A stretch of 64,000 nucleotides of DNA from Legionella brunensis (GTDB lineage Bacteria > Pseudomonadota > Gammaproteobacteria > Legionellales > Legionellaceae), in NCBI RefSeq assembly GCF_001467025.1, contig NZ_LNXV01000003.1, positions 1 through 64,000 on the forward strand. Direction: 5' to 3'. Below are positions 53,959-62,910 of the stretch, piece after piece. The notes under the pieces are model-generated. The model was given only the letters and a program-made list of their open reading frames with translations. It did not search any database and had not been told where the DNA came from. Numbering within the stretch: the first letter of the stretch is position 1; every line of letters begins with the position of its first letter. The position numbers were made by a program, and so were the translations under genes.

Positions 53959-54115
53959 CAAGAAGAGATATTTGTGTCGATAAAACCTAAGTAACTGACA
54001 GATTGTTATATCTTGGTTTGCTTGCGGTTAACTTGCATGATGTGGAGTTACTTATCGTCATTTTCGTCTATAGTTTTAAATTGTGATGCCTTGTATTTTG
54101 TTAAAGGTGGGTAAA

Positions 54116-55288
54116 ATGACACTGTGCACTCGAGAGAACATTATTGTCTTAGATACAACCTTAAGAGATGGTGAGCAAGCTCCTGGGGCTAGCATGAGGG
54201 GCAATCAGAAAGTTGAAATCGCCGAAGTACTTGATAGCATGGGTGTTAATATAATTGAGGCAGGATTTGCCGCTGCTTCGCCAGGTGATTTTCAATGTAT
54301 TGAACAAATTGCAAAGCTTGTGAAGAACGCCATTGTTTGTAGTCTTGCGCGAGCGAAAACGGTGGACATTGAAGCAGCTGGGTTAGCGATTAAATCGGCC
54401 AAGAGACCAAGAATTCATACCTTCATTTCTACTTCCGAGGTGCATTTGAAATATCAATTCAAAATGACCTATGAGGAAGTATTGTCAGCGATTCAATCCT
54501 CTATTCGTCTGGCACGTGATTATTGCGAGGATGTTCAGTGGTCTGCGATGGATGCCACGCGTTCAAATATTGACTTTCTTGCTCGTGCCATTGAAACGGC
54601 GATTACTGCTGGAGCAAAAACAATCAATATTCCTGATACGGTTGGTTATTCAACCCCTGATGAATATGGTCAATTAATAAAAACCCTAAAAGAAAAGGTT
54701 AACAATATCGATAAAGTAATTATCTCTGTGCATTGTCATAATGACTTGGGTCTGGCAGTAGCCAACTCTCTTACAGGACTTAAGGCTGGTGCAAGGCAGG
54801 TTGAATGTACCGTTAATGGTATTGGTGAGCGTGCAGGCAATGCGGCATTGGAAGAAATTGTCATGGCTGTTAAAACCAGGCCAGACCAATTTCCTTTTTC
54901 TGTAAATGTTGACTCCACCCAGATTGCTAAAGTTTCCCAATTAGTTTCTGTTGCGAGCGGGTTTGTCGTGCAAAAAAACAAGGCTATTGTGGGAGCTAAT
55001 GCCTTTGCACATGAATCAGGAATTCATCAAGATGGCATACTTAAGCATCGTGAAACTTATGAAATTATAAAACCCGAATCTGTGGGAGTTGCAGAAACCA
55101 AATTAGTCATCGGCAAACATTCAGGTCGGGCAGCTTTTCGTAATAAGCTTGCCTCCTTGCAAATTAATATTGATGAAGAGGCTTTTAAAGTTTTATTCAA
55201 AAAATTTAAACAACTGGGTGATACTCAAAAGGAAGTTAGTGATGCGGAAATCATTGCTCTGGCAGCAGATTTAGCAACTTGCCAATAG
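54116..55288 (+). CDS. leuA: 2-isopropylmalate synthase-like enzyme without regulatory domain
   Basis: 390 residues. A DRE-TIM metallolyase catalytic barrel with DTTLRDGEQAPGASM near residue 12, FISTSEVHLKYQF, HCHNDLGLAVANSL (metal ligands) and NGIGERAGNAALEE. Linker subdomains follow (HESGIHQDGILKHRETYE and IGKHSGRAAFRNKL). It condenses acetyl-CoA with a 2-oxoacid, classically 2-oxoisovalerate for leucine. It stops where the C-terminal leucine-binding dimer domain (about 120 residues) should begin, so feedback control is probably absent. AAAGGTGGG precedes ATG 54116. A paralogue lies at 62911. Confidence 0.88.
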   Translation: MTLCTRENIIVLDTTLRDGEQAPGASMRGNQKVEIAEVLDSMGVNIIEAGFAAASPGDFQCIEQIAKLVKNAIVCSLARAKTVDIEAAGLAIKSAKRPRIHTFISTSEVHLKYQFKMTYEEVLSAIQSSIRLARDYCEDVQWSAMDATRSNIDFLARAIETAITAGAKTINIPDTVGYSTPDEYGQLIKTLKEKVNNIDKVIISVHCHNDLGLAVANSLTGLKAGARQVECTVNGIGERAGNAALEEIVMAVKTRPDQFPFSVNVDSTQIAKVSQLVSVASGFVVQKNKAIVGANAFAHESGIHQDGILKHRETYEIIKPESVGVAETKLVIGKHSGRAAFRNKLASLQINIDEEAFKVLFKKFKQLGDTQKEVSDAEIIALAADLATCQ

Positions 55289-55386
55289 CAAAGGAGGATC
55301 ATTCTCGTGCGTACTCTAACAAATAGCTAATCTCTTGTTTGAGCTATAATGCTTTTAAATAAAGTCTTCTAGGGATATTAGGCTCT

Positions 55387-56427
55387 ATGGCTAATAAAGT
55401 ACGGAAAAGTATCCTTCCTCACAAGGAACCAGTGCTTATTGATCTAGCGTTACAGGGTGGCGGTGCTCATGGTGCTTATACCTGGGGAGTGCTCGATCGA
55501 TTGCTTGAAGAGCCAAAACTACGTATTGAAGGAATTTCAGGAACGTCAGCGGGTTCGATGAATGCAGCGGTCTTAACCAGTGGCTATGTTAAGGATGGGG
55601 TCCAGGGTGCTAGAGCCGCATTAGAAGAGTTTTGGTTGCGTGTGTCGCAGGCTGCGACCTTTAGCCTTTTTCAGCGTGGGCCTCTGGATATTTTGTCGGG
55701 TAGATGGACTTTAGATAATTCACCGCTATTTATTGCTTTTGATCTTGCTTCAAGGGTTTTCTCGCCCTACGATTTGAATCCTGCGGCATTTAATCCTTTG
55801 CGTTCTATTCTTATGCAAAGCATTCACTTTGATGAGCTTGCAAAAGCACCAATCAAACTATTTATTACAGCTACTAATGTGCGTACTGGGCAAGGAAGGG
55901 TATTTAGGAATGACCAAATAACCCCCGATGTATTGCTGGCCTCTGCTTGTTTACCGACAATGTTTCAAGCTGTTGAAATTGAGGGAGAAGCTTATTGGGA
56001 TGGTGGTTATACAGGTAATCCAACGATTACCCCTTTGATCAAGGAATGCCAGTCAAGTGATACCTTGTTGGTACAGATAAACCCTATCGAGAGAACAGGC
56101 ACTCCCAGAAGTGCACGGGAAATTCTTAATCGTCTCAATGAGGTGGCTTTCAATGCCACTTTAATGAAAGAATTACGGATGATTGCCGTACTTAGACAAG
56201 TTGTTAACGCTACAAAAGGAGAGGGAAGGCGTTGGGCAAAAATGCGCATTCATCGTATTGTCACTGATATGATGGTTGATCTTGGCTATTCTTCAAAACT
56301 TAATGCGGAATGGCCGTTTCTATGCATGTTGCGTGATGAGGGTAGACGGACAGCAGAAATTTTTTTAATGAAGCATGGCAATGATTTAAATCGACGCTCC
56401 AGTTTTGACTTAGATTCGCTGCTTTAA
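55387..56427 (+). CDS. Patatin-like phospholipase
   Basis: 346 residues of patatin fold. The oxyanion loop LQGGGAHGAY comes near residue 22, the nucleophile elbow GTSAGSMNAAV (Ser in GxSxG) near residue 53, and the catalytic Asp in YWDGGYTGNP near residue 200. The Ser-Asp dyad is intact, so lipid acyl hydrolase activity is likely. Patatin-like phospholipases are expanded in Legionella and some (VipD) are Dot/Icm effectors; this one has no visible targeting domain. The next gene is a second patatin. Confidence 0.88.
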   Translation: MANKVRKSILPHKEPVLIDLALQGGGAHGAYTWGVLDRLLEEPKLRIEGISGTSAGSMNAAVLTSGYVKDGVQGARAALEEFWLRVSQAATFSLFQRGPLDILSGRWTLDNSPLFIAFDLASRVFSPYDLNPAAFNPLRSILMQSIHFDELAKAPIKLFITATNVRTGQGRVFRNDQITPDVLLASACLPTMFQAVEIEGEAYWDGGYTGNPTITPLIKECQSSDTLLVQINPIERTGTPRSAREILNRLNEVAFNATLMKELRMIAVLRQVVNATKGEGRRWAKMRIHRIVTDMMVDLGYSSKLNAEWPFLCMLRDEGRRTAEIFLMKHGNDLNRRSSFDLDSLL

Positions 56428-56558
56428 ACACGCAATGATTAAAATTTTGCGACACCGTTCTTGAATGTGTAGAATCGGATTGTAAATTGAGATGAGGATG
56501 CATTATTCAATTTATTATGTCGGAAAAGTCAGCACCTAATAAAATAAGGGAAGATTTT

Positions 56559-57782
56559 ATGAGCTTGGCAACAGAATCTGTATCTAATAAGCCACGCGGT
56601 AACAATCCGCTAGCAGGTCGCTTTAATAATTTACCTGCGAAAAGTAGAGATCGTTTTCCGCGAGTTGCCTATGTTTTGCAGGGAGGTGGGTCACTCGGGG
56701 CTTATCAATTTGGTGTTGTTAAAGGATTGCTAGAGGCAGGGTATGAGCCTGATTGGATTGCGGCAACTTCAATAGGCGCAATACAAGCTGCAATTATTGT
56801 AGGTAATCCTCCTGAAAAACGCATTGAAAGACTAGAGCAATTTTGGCAAAGCATCGCACCCAATAATATCTTTGATTTTCTTGGGGAATCGGATTCAACC
56901 TTAGACATCTATAATAAGATGAGTGCCTCATTTGCTTTACTATTTGGTCAACCTGGGTTTTTCTCTCCCCGCTGGTCTACAGGAACAGTCCCTTTGTGGG
57001 GTGATGCAACTTCCCTTAGCTACTATGATACAGCACCACTTAGACAAACACTTCTTGAGCTCATTGATTTCGAATTACTTAATTCTTGTCCTGTTCGCCT
57101 AAGTCTTGGTGCTGTACAGATAAGCAGCGGTCATTTGATTTATTTCAACAATATTAATTATCGCATTGAAGTGGAACATGTGATGGCCAGTGCAGCCTTA
57201 CCGCCAGGTTTTCCTGCAATTGAGATTGACGGTGAGTTTTATTGGGATGGTGGTGTGCATTCGAACATGCCTTTGGAGGTTATTCTCGAAGCTATTCCCG
57301 CTGATGATACTTTATGTTTCCTCATTGATTGTTTTGGAGGACCATCATTTATGCCGCAAACAATGAATGAAATCGAAGAGCGCATGAAAGATATCTCCTA
57401 TAGTACGCATGCACAACGTTCTATTCTTAATTATCTGCAACGTCAAAAAATGCGTAACGCTATGGTGCAGTTGAGTAAAGTATTAACCGCTGAACAAAAA
57501 AAGGAATATGCACATCTATTGGATATTGGTAGCCCCCATCATTGTACTTTGGTTCATTTAATCTATAGCGCTAGAATCGTTAAGGCAGCATCAAAAGATT
57601 ACAATTTTGGCCCGATGATTCTTAAGAAACGAATGGAGGCAGGTTATTTTGATGCTAAAACCATACTCGCTGAAGAGACTCAATGGGGTTATATTCCTGC
57701 AGATGGGCAAAGTCGATTGTATGAATCACCGAATAATCATTCGCGATTATTGCGGAAACAATTAAAAGGAACAATAACATAA
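56559..57782 (+). CDS. Patatin-like protein with DUF3734-type C-terminus
   Basis: About 407 residues. Patatin loop YVLQGGGSLGAYQFG near residue 41, elbow AATSIGAIQAAI near residue 70, Asp in YWDGGVHSNMP near residue 230, and a C-terminal extension resembling DUF3734 (NEIEERMKDISYSTHAQRSI). The elbow reads A-x-S-x-G in place of G-x-S-x-G. ATG 56559 has AAGGGAAG upstream; an ATG 14 codons earlier has only a weak site. It lies 71 bases before the exporter genes and may share their transcript. Homologues often sit near PHB or membrane genes. Confidence 0.85.
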   Translation: MSLATESVSNKPRGNNPLAGRFNNLPAKSRDRFPRVAYVLQGGGSLGAYQFGVVKGLLEAGYEPDWIAATSIGAIQAAIIVGNPPEKRIERLEQFWQSIAPNNIFDFLGESDSTLDIYNKMSASFALLFGQPGFFSPRWSTGTVPLWGDATSLSYYDTAPLRQTLLELIDFELLNSCPVRLSLGAVQISSGHLIYFNNINYRIEVEHVMASAALPPGFPAIEIDGEFYWDGGVHSNMPLEVILEAIPADDTLCFLIDCFGGPSFMPQTMNEIEERMKDISYSTHAQRSILNYLQRQKMRNAMVQLSKVLTAEQKKEYAHLLDIGSPHHCTLVHLIYSARIVKAASKDYNFGPMILKKRMEAGYFDAKTILAEETQWGYIPADGQSRLYESPNNHSRLLRKQLKGTIT

Positions 57783-57853
57783 TTGGTGCTTATATATCAT
57801 CAAGGTTAGTTAAACGACTCCCTACGCTAATTAAAAGAGGCTCGGTATAAATT

Positions 57854-58927
57854 GTGAAAGAAGATTCTACTGCATCGCGTAAATGGCTAACCGAACGATC
57901 GCGACATTTCTTTGGCCACACACTGCCAATGTTTTTTAGGCGATTGAAAAATAGTATCAATTTACCAATCATTGTTATTGGACTAGCTCTTGCAATTGGT
58001 ATTTTCCATCTATTTTCATACCTGATTCCATTTACGGATAATGCCTTCGTAGTCACCAACGTAACACCGGTGGCTGCTGATGTTTCTGGGTTTATTACTA
58101 AAATTCATGTCAAAAATGGTCAGCATGTTAAAAAAGATGATCCGATATTCACAGTCTATCAAACGCCTTATCAATTAGCCTATCAACAAGCAGCTGCAGA
58201 TTATCAAGAAGGATTAAAAAAAATCATTGTATTTCAGAAACAAATTGACAAAACATCGGCTTTAATTAAATCAACCGATGCCGAATTAGCAAAGGCTAAA
58301 TATGCACTAGGTCTTAAAGAAGATAAAAGCGTTGCTGAAGCAGTATCTACTCTTGAAATTAAAAATCTTTCTTATGATGTTGCTACCTTAAGTAATAAAC
58401 GGGCAGCCCTTCAGCAAGAAGTGGAAATATTGCAGGCGAAGATTGCACAACAAAAGCATACGGTGGCAAGCCTTAAAGCGAAAAAAGAAAATGCCAAAAT
58501 CAACCTTGATTTAACGGTAGTAAGAGCGCCTGGTAATGGCGTAATTGACAACATGTATGTGTCACCTAACACGCCTATTGAAATTCATAAGCCTGTTTTT
58601 TCATTTATAGATACGTCAAACTATTACATCCAGGCAAACTTTAATGAAACGGATCTACGCAATGTTCGTATTGGCGATAAGGCTTATATTATTTTGCGCA
58701 TGTACTATTTTGATAAAATCTTTCATGGGGAAGTAGTTAATTCTCTGTGGCCTGCAGAACGCCAAGTCACGGCGCCGAAAAGTCAAATTCAAGTCGTCTC
58801 AAATGAAAATGAATGGCTATTACTACCCCAACGGTTTCCCCTGCAAATTAAAATATTAGATCCAGATCCAAACTATCCATTGAATCCTGGCGCGAGTGCC
58901 TATGTTTATATCTCGACTAAAAGATAA
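57854..58927 (+). CDS. HlyD/EmrA-type membrane-fusion protein
   Basis: 357 residues. One transmembrane helix (about 38-58, IIVIGLALAIGIFHLF) precedes the lipoyl half VTPVAADVSGFITKIHVKNGQ, a coiled-coil hairpin (about 110-215), the second lipoyl half LTVVRAPGNGVIDNMYV and a beta-barrel. It is the periplasmic adaptor of an AaeA/EmrA-type exporter. It starts at GTG with a weak AGAGG site. It overlaps the next gene by 26 bases. Partners are the two FUSC halves and the NodT-type channel. Confidence 0.85.
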   Translation: MKEDSTASRKWLTERSRHFFGHTLPMFFRRLKNSINLPIIVIGLALAIGIFHLFSYLIPFTDNAFVVTNVTPVAADVSGFITKIHVKNGQHVKKDDPIFTVYQTPYQLAYQQAAADYQEGLKKIIVFQKQIDKTSALIKSTDAELAKAKYALGLKEDKSVAEAVSTLEIKNLSYDVATLSNKRAALQQEVEILQAKIAQQKHTVASLKAKKENAKINLDLTVVRAPGNGVIDNMYVSPNTPIEIHKPVFSFIDTSNYYIQANFNETDLRNVRIGDKAYIILRMYYFDKIFHGEVVNSLWPAERQVTAPKSQIQVVSNENEWLLLPQRFPLQIKILDPDPNYPLNPGASAYVYISTKR

Positions 58928-59834
58928 GATTGTTGCCTACGATAGGTATGGAGAGCATCGTACCAATGGGCTAAAGGCTTTTTTTGTATTGCAATTAATG
59001 ATCTTTTTTTATTTTTTTTCTTCAATGCACAACCCTTATTTTTACTTTTTCTATGTCCCATTAACTTGTTTTGCCGCGGAAATTGCTGGCAATACCTTGC
59101 AAGAAAAATATTTCTTCTTATTCCTAACCATTCTTGGTAGTGCACTTTCTATATTTTTATTTGGGGTATTCTCTATCTACAAAGTATTTTTTATATTTTT
59201 TGTTTTTTTCTATTCGCTCGCACTTTACTTCATCGTACTCCATACCTTAAAAAAAGTGCTCGTGATTGTGCCTATAATGCTTAGCTTAGCGTCTTATTCT
59301 TTGATTTATGGCCCAATGGCGGATAGTAATTTTTACATTGCTATTAATCATGCATTACAAACGCTTGCTGCGATGGTCGTTATGTTTGCAGGGTTGGTTA
59401 TTTTTCCAAAAACCTATTATTTTGCCATCTGGAGACGCGCATTTTACGAAGTGGTTAATAATTTAGAAATACTTTCTGCCAAACTTTGTCGCGGGGAAGT
59501 CAAATCCATCGCCATTTTTTCTGGAATTATTACGATGGAACGTTATTCAAAAATGTTACCTAGAAATATTAAATGCTTCAGCATATTAAAAATAACATTG
59601 CTAACTTTTGAACTGATATTAACCATGTCCTATTTACTCTCTTTTCAAAAACAGTTACGAATTGAATACGTAAGGGTTTTACACCAATACCTTGCCAGAC
59701 TTAATGAGGCTTGCAAAAAGCAACAGGCGATTGTTTTGACAAAACAAGAGCGCACTGCCTTTAAAGAAACACATGAGTTACGAATACTTTATCAATTAAT
59801 TTTAAGCTGGAATTATTTATGCACCGATTGCTAG
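58902..59834 (+). CDS. FUSC/AaeB-like exporter, N-terminal half
   Basis: 310 residues. Five to six predicted membrane helices (about 30-170), rich in phenylalanine and tyrosine, and then a cytoplasmic helical domain. This matches the first half of AaeB/FUSC aromatic-acid exporters. ATG 58902 overlaps the adaptor gene; a GTG two codons earlier is also possible. The stop overlaps the next gene by 16 bases in a different frame, and the two products together (611 residues) equal one AaeB. Confidence 0.72.
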   Translation: MFISRLKDKIVAYDRYGEHRTNGLKAFFVLQLMIFFYFFSSMHNPYFYFFYVPLTCFAAEIAGNTLQEKYFFLFLTILGSALSIFLFGVFSIYKVFFIFFVFFYSLALYFIVLHTLKKVLVIVPIMLSLASYSLIYGPMADSNFYIAINHALQTLAAMVVMFAGLVIFPKTYYFAIWRRAFYEVVNNLEILSAKLCRGEVKSIAIFSGIITMERYSKMLPRNIKCFSILKITLLTFELILTMSYLLSFQKQLRIEYVRVLHQYLARLNEACKKQQAIVLTKQERTAFKETHELRILYQLILSWNYLCTDC

Positions 59835-60724
59835 GGAATCAGCAATTTAATTACCGTGAATTGCGTTGTGTGCAAATTAGTACAGTATTCTTTTTTACAT
59901 TTTTTATCCAGGAATGGTTGCGTTATCCACGTGCTGGTTGGACTGGATTTGCTGTCATGATGATTTATGCCGGTTTTGATAATGGCACAACAATCTTTCG
60001 AGCTTATCACCGTTTCTTAGGGGTGCTTCTTGGATTATTCACTGGGTATTTGTTATGGTTTATAGGTCATGTCGATTATCGAACTTTAATTATTATTATC
60101 CCAATAACGGTATTTTTTGCTTATTTTTTGGTGGGGCGAGCTTATAGTGTCCCTACGGTATTTACGGTTAACGCGTCGGTCATTGGTGCCGGTTATTTTA
60201 GTGCAAAGAACTCTCCCACCGTATTTTATTACATCTTTGACTACACGCTTTGTACCCTCATTGGATTCGGCATTATTTTAGTATTTGAGTATTTTTGGTT
60301 TCGGCGTTACCACATGATGCAACGATTTATCAGAGATACACAGGCTGAAGTTATTAATGATTTATATCGGTTAGTTGATTTGTTGAATCAAGAAGCTATA
60401 CGGCGAAGAGATTGGTTTAGCAGTTGTATTAAGTTGACTGATAGTTTATTTGAAGTGAACACGCTTATGCGTAATGCGCAGTTTGCTGATAAGTCAGCGC
60501 GTGCAGTGGGCGATGAGTTTAACCAGTTTGTCGATCTTGGCAATCGTATTTTTATCGGTTTAAAGGCACTCTACATGGCATATTACACAAAGCGGTACCA
60601 TAAATTTGACTATAATCAATTGTTTCAGCAGGTACAGGCTGATTTACTACGCTTAAAGACTTTTGTAATTGATGAGCAACAGACTGATGCCTCTTATGGA
60701 GTGATTAATGCAACACCTCGTTAA
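59819..60724 (+). CDS. FUSC/AaeB-like exporter, C-terminal half
   Basis: 301 residues. Five to six membrane helices (about 20-160), starting LRCVQISTVFFFTFFIQEWL with RYPRAGWTGFAVMMIYAGFD, the typical FUSC repeat, then a cytoplasmic domain. It completes the membrane transporter begun by the preceding gene. It overlaps the outer-membrane channel gene by 17 bases. Likely substrates are small aromatic or organic acids by family analogy. Confidence 0.78.
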   Translation: MHRLLGNQQFNYRELRCVQISTVFFFTFFIQEWLRYPRAGWTGFAVMMIYAGFDNGTTIFRAYHRFLGVLLGLFTGYLLWFIGHVDYRTLIIIIPITVFFAYFLVGRAYSVPTVFTVNASVIGAGYFSAKNSPTVFYYIFDYTLCTLIGFGIILVFEYFWFRRYHMMQRFIRDTQAEVINDLYRLVDLLNQEAIRRRDWFSSCIKLTDSLFEVNTLMRNAQFADKSARAVGDEFNQFVDLGNRIFIGLKALYMAYYTKRYHKFDYNQLFQQVQADLLRLKTFVIDEQQTDASYGVINATPR

Positions 60725-62090
60725 AACCTTGTTATTAACACTTTTGTTAGTTAGCTGTGCAAAAAATGTCTATGTTAAGCCAGATATTGTGGTTAATAAC
60801 CAGTGGTCTGTTGCTGATAGAAATATCACCAATAAAGATGAAAAAAATACACCTTTTTTGGCATGGTGGCGAGGATTTAGCGATCCAACACTCAATAAAC
60901 TTATTGAGACAGGATTGGTTTGCAACACAAGTCTGAACATGTCGCGAGGGCACATTGAAGCGGCGGAGGGGGAACTAAAAAAGATTCGCTACCAATGGAT
61001 ACCTACCTTGGATTTCATGGCCGGGTATTCGAGAAATCCAGCGACTGGCTTCCCTGGCATTCTTGCTGTTCTTATTCCAAGTTACACGCTCAATATATTC
61101 CATCAAATTAGAGAGCAAAAACAGGCCAAATATACTTTGGCGCAAATGAAAGCAGAAGATGATGCCATTAAACTAACTATTATTTCCCAAATCACGGCCA
61201 GCTATTTTACGTATTTAGCAGAAATAGAGCGTAAACAGCTATTGCAGGTTTTGGTACAGGATCTAACGCGTCTTGCTAATATTGCCCGCAAAGTATACAA
61301 AGGTGGTTTAAGTTCCGATATTGATCCGCAGGATTTATATAGTCAGGTCAATATGATCCATGGCGAATTGGAGGTGATTGAGCGCAATATTATAGTTAGC
61401 CGCAATGCGATTCGTTATTTAATTAATCAAAATCCTGGTGAGATAAAAACCACGACCAAATTTTTAAACCTTCATAACAAGCATCTAATACCCGGTTCAT
61501 TACCATTGACGGTTCTTAATAATCGACCGGATATGCAAATGGTTGAAAATCGTTTACGCGCCTCTAGCGAAGGGGTGCGATTGGCGGCAAGTAATCTTTT
61601 GCCAACGATACAATTAGATCTAATTGATGGTTTAGTCGCTGGCGATAGCAGGTATGCTGTACCTAAAGAAAATGTTTATTTTAATGATCAATTATTAAAA
61701 AGCCCACTCATTAAAATGTCGGTGCTGGGTGAAATTGCCAAGGCTCGTGGATTAAACAAAGTTTCGTATTTCAATTACATTGATACCCTGCAAAAAGCAT
61801 TGCGAGATACCACAAATGCTTTGTCAGAAAATGAACGTCTAACTAATAAATTCAGACAAACTGCTTATGCACAACAGCATGCTGCAAAGGCTTACAACTT
61901 AAATGGTCGCTTATATAAGCGAGGTATTCAGAACTATGTCGAGACACTAAAAAGTAAAGTCCTTCTTGATAAAATGAATATCAATTTGAATCAAGACAAA
62001 TTACAACAGCTAATGACTATCGTGAAGTTATATCAAGAGTTAGCAGGTGGGTACCGTGCTGGAGAGCTAATGAAAAAAGAAAATGCCTAG
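60708..62090 (+). CDS. NodT/OprM-type outer-membrane efflux lipoprotein
   Basis: 460 residues. Lipoprotein signal with lipobox LVSC (Cys17), then two OEP repeats with long helices; FLAWWRGFSDPTLNKLIETG opens the first and LNNRPDMQMVENRLRASSEG the second. It is the outer-membrane channel of the tripartite pump formed with the HlyD-like adaptor and the split FUSC permease. Genes overlap throughout 57854-62090, indicating a single operon. Confidence 0.87.
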   Translation: MQHLVKTLLLTLLLVSCAKNVYVKPDIVVNNQWSVADRNITNKDEKNTPFLAWWRGFSDPTLNKLIETGLVCNTSLNMSRGHIEAAEGELKKIRYQWIPTLDFMAGYSRNPATGFPGILAVLIPSYTLNIFHQIREQKQAKYTLAQMKAEDDAIKLTIISQITASYFTYLAEIERKQLLQVLVQDLTRLANIARKVYKGGLSSDIDPQDLYSQVNMIHGELEVIERNIIVSRNAIRYLINQNPGEIKTTTKFLNLHNKHLIPGSLPLTVLNNRPDMQMVENRLRASSEGVRLAASNLLPTIQLDLIDGLVAGDSRYAVPKENVYFNDQLLKSPLIKMSVLGEIAKARGLNKVSYFNYIDTLQKALRDTTNALSENERLTNKFRQTAYAQQHAAKAYNLNGRLYKRGIQNYVETLKSKVLLDKMNINLNQDKLQQLMTIVKLYQELAGGYRAGELMKKENA

Positions 62091-62092
62091 GG

Positions 62093-62226
62093 CCTGTTAC
62101 AATTCTACTATCTTGGTCGAAAAGCTTTGATTTTCTGTGCTTCGTTGCTCACATACTTCATGTATGCTGCGCTACGATGCTCAAAAATCAAGGCTTTTTA
62201 GCTTAAGTTAGCAAATTGTAAAACAG
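62093..62226. repeat. Large imperfect palindromic element
   Basis: About 134 bases directly after the efflux operon. Outer arms are CCTGTTACAATT (left) and AATTGTAAAACAG (right). Inner arms AAAGCTTTGATTTT and AAAATCAAGGCTTTT enclose a nested, partly self-complementary core with GCTCACATACTTCATGTATG. No coding potential is seen. Size and nested symmetry suggest a REP/MITE-type dispersed repeat that could also terminate transcription between two convergent genes. Confidence 0.6.
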
Positions 62227-62246
62227 ACCCTCGAGTCGGTCTACCC

Positions 62247-62714
62247 TTAGAGATGGTCGAGTGGTAATACGGTTGTGTCACAAATATTACTTAAGATAAA
62301 ACTGGAATGTACGCTACTTACACCGTTGATGCTGGTTAATTTACCCAATAAAAATGACTGATAAGCCTTCAAGTCCGGTACGATCACTTTTAACAAATAG
62401 TCCGCCGATTGTCCTGTAATCAAATAGCACTGAATTACTTCAGGTAGTAGACGCATGGTTTCTTCAAATTCACTCATAATTGCTGGTTGGTGGCTATTTA
62501 ACCCAACCAGAACGATGACCGTAAGTTCTAAACCAATCTTCTCGGGATTAAGTAGGACAATCTGTTTGTTGATATAGCCATTTTCTTCTAATAGCTTGAC
62601 GCGTCGCAGGCATGGTGAAGGGGAGAGGGCAACCAAATCGGCTAACTCTTGATTGCTAATCTTGCAATTGGTTTGCAGGATTTCGAGTATTTTTTTATCG
62701 GTACGGTCTATCAT
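62247..62714 (-). CDS. Lrp/AsnC family transcriptional regulator
   Basis: 155 residues. N-terminal helix-turn-helix (about 5-60, ILEILQTNCKISNQELADLV with SPSPCLRRVKLLEENGYI) and a C-terminal RAM ligand domain (about 65-145, VIVLVGLNSHQPAIM and VIQCYLITGQSADYLLKV). It is a leucine-responsive-type dimeric DNA-bending regulator. It is divergent from the second leuA gene; two Lrp-like boxes lie between them, so it probably autoregulates and controls leuA2. No second local target is obvious. Confidence 0.9.
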   Translation of the reverse strand: MIDRTDKKILEILQTNCKISNQELADLVALSPSPCLRRVKLLEENGYINKQIVLLNPEKIGLELTVIVLVGLNSHQPAIMSEFEETMRLLPEVIQCYLITGQSADYLLKVIVPDLKAYQSFLLGKLTSINGVSSVHSSFILSNICDTTVLPLDHL

Positions 62715-62757
62715 TGTCTCGCCATGAAATTTAATAATGCATGATGTTTTAAAATAT

Positions 62758-62813
62758 TAGAATATTTAACTAAAAAATACTATTTAATTGGCATTAATAT
62801 TTAAAATATTCTA
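62758..62813. promoter_or_regulatory. Two Lrp-like boxes in the lrp-leuA2 divergent promoter
   Basis: 62758-62772 reads TAGAATATTTAACTA and matches 14 of 15 positions of the Lrp consensus YAGHAWATTWTDCTR. On the other strand 62813-62799 reads TAGAATATTTTAAAT (12 of 15). The two lie in inverted orientation, sharing perfect 12-bp arms ATTAGAATATTT, in a very AT-rich gap. Confidence 0.6.
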
Positions 62814-62910
62814 ATTAATGACAATGTTAGCAATATAATTCCAAAGCAAGTTGGTTAAAATATTTAAAACAATCAGATATTTTTTTAATCACTTGCTTTA
62901 GGAAAATAAA

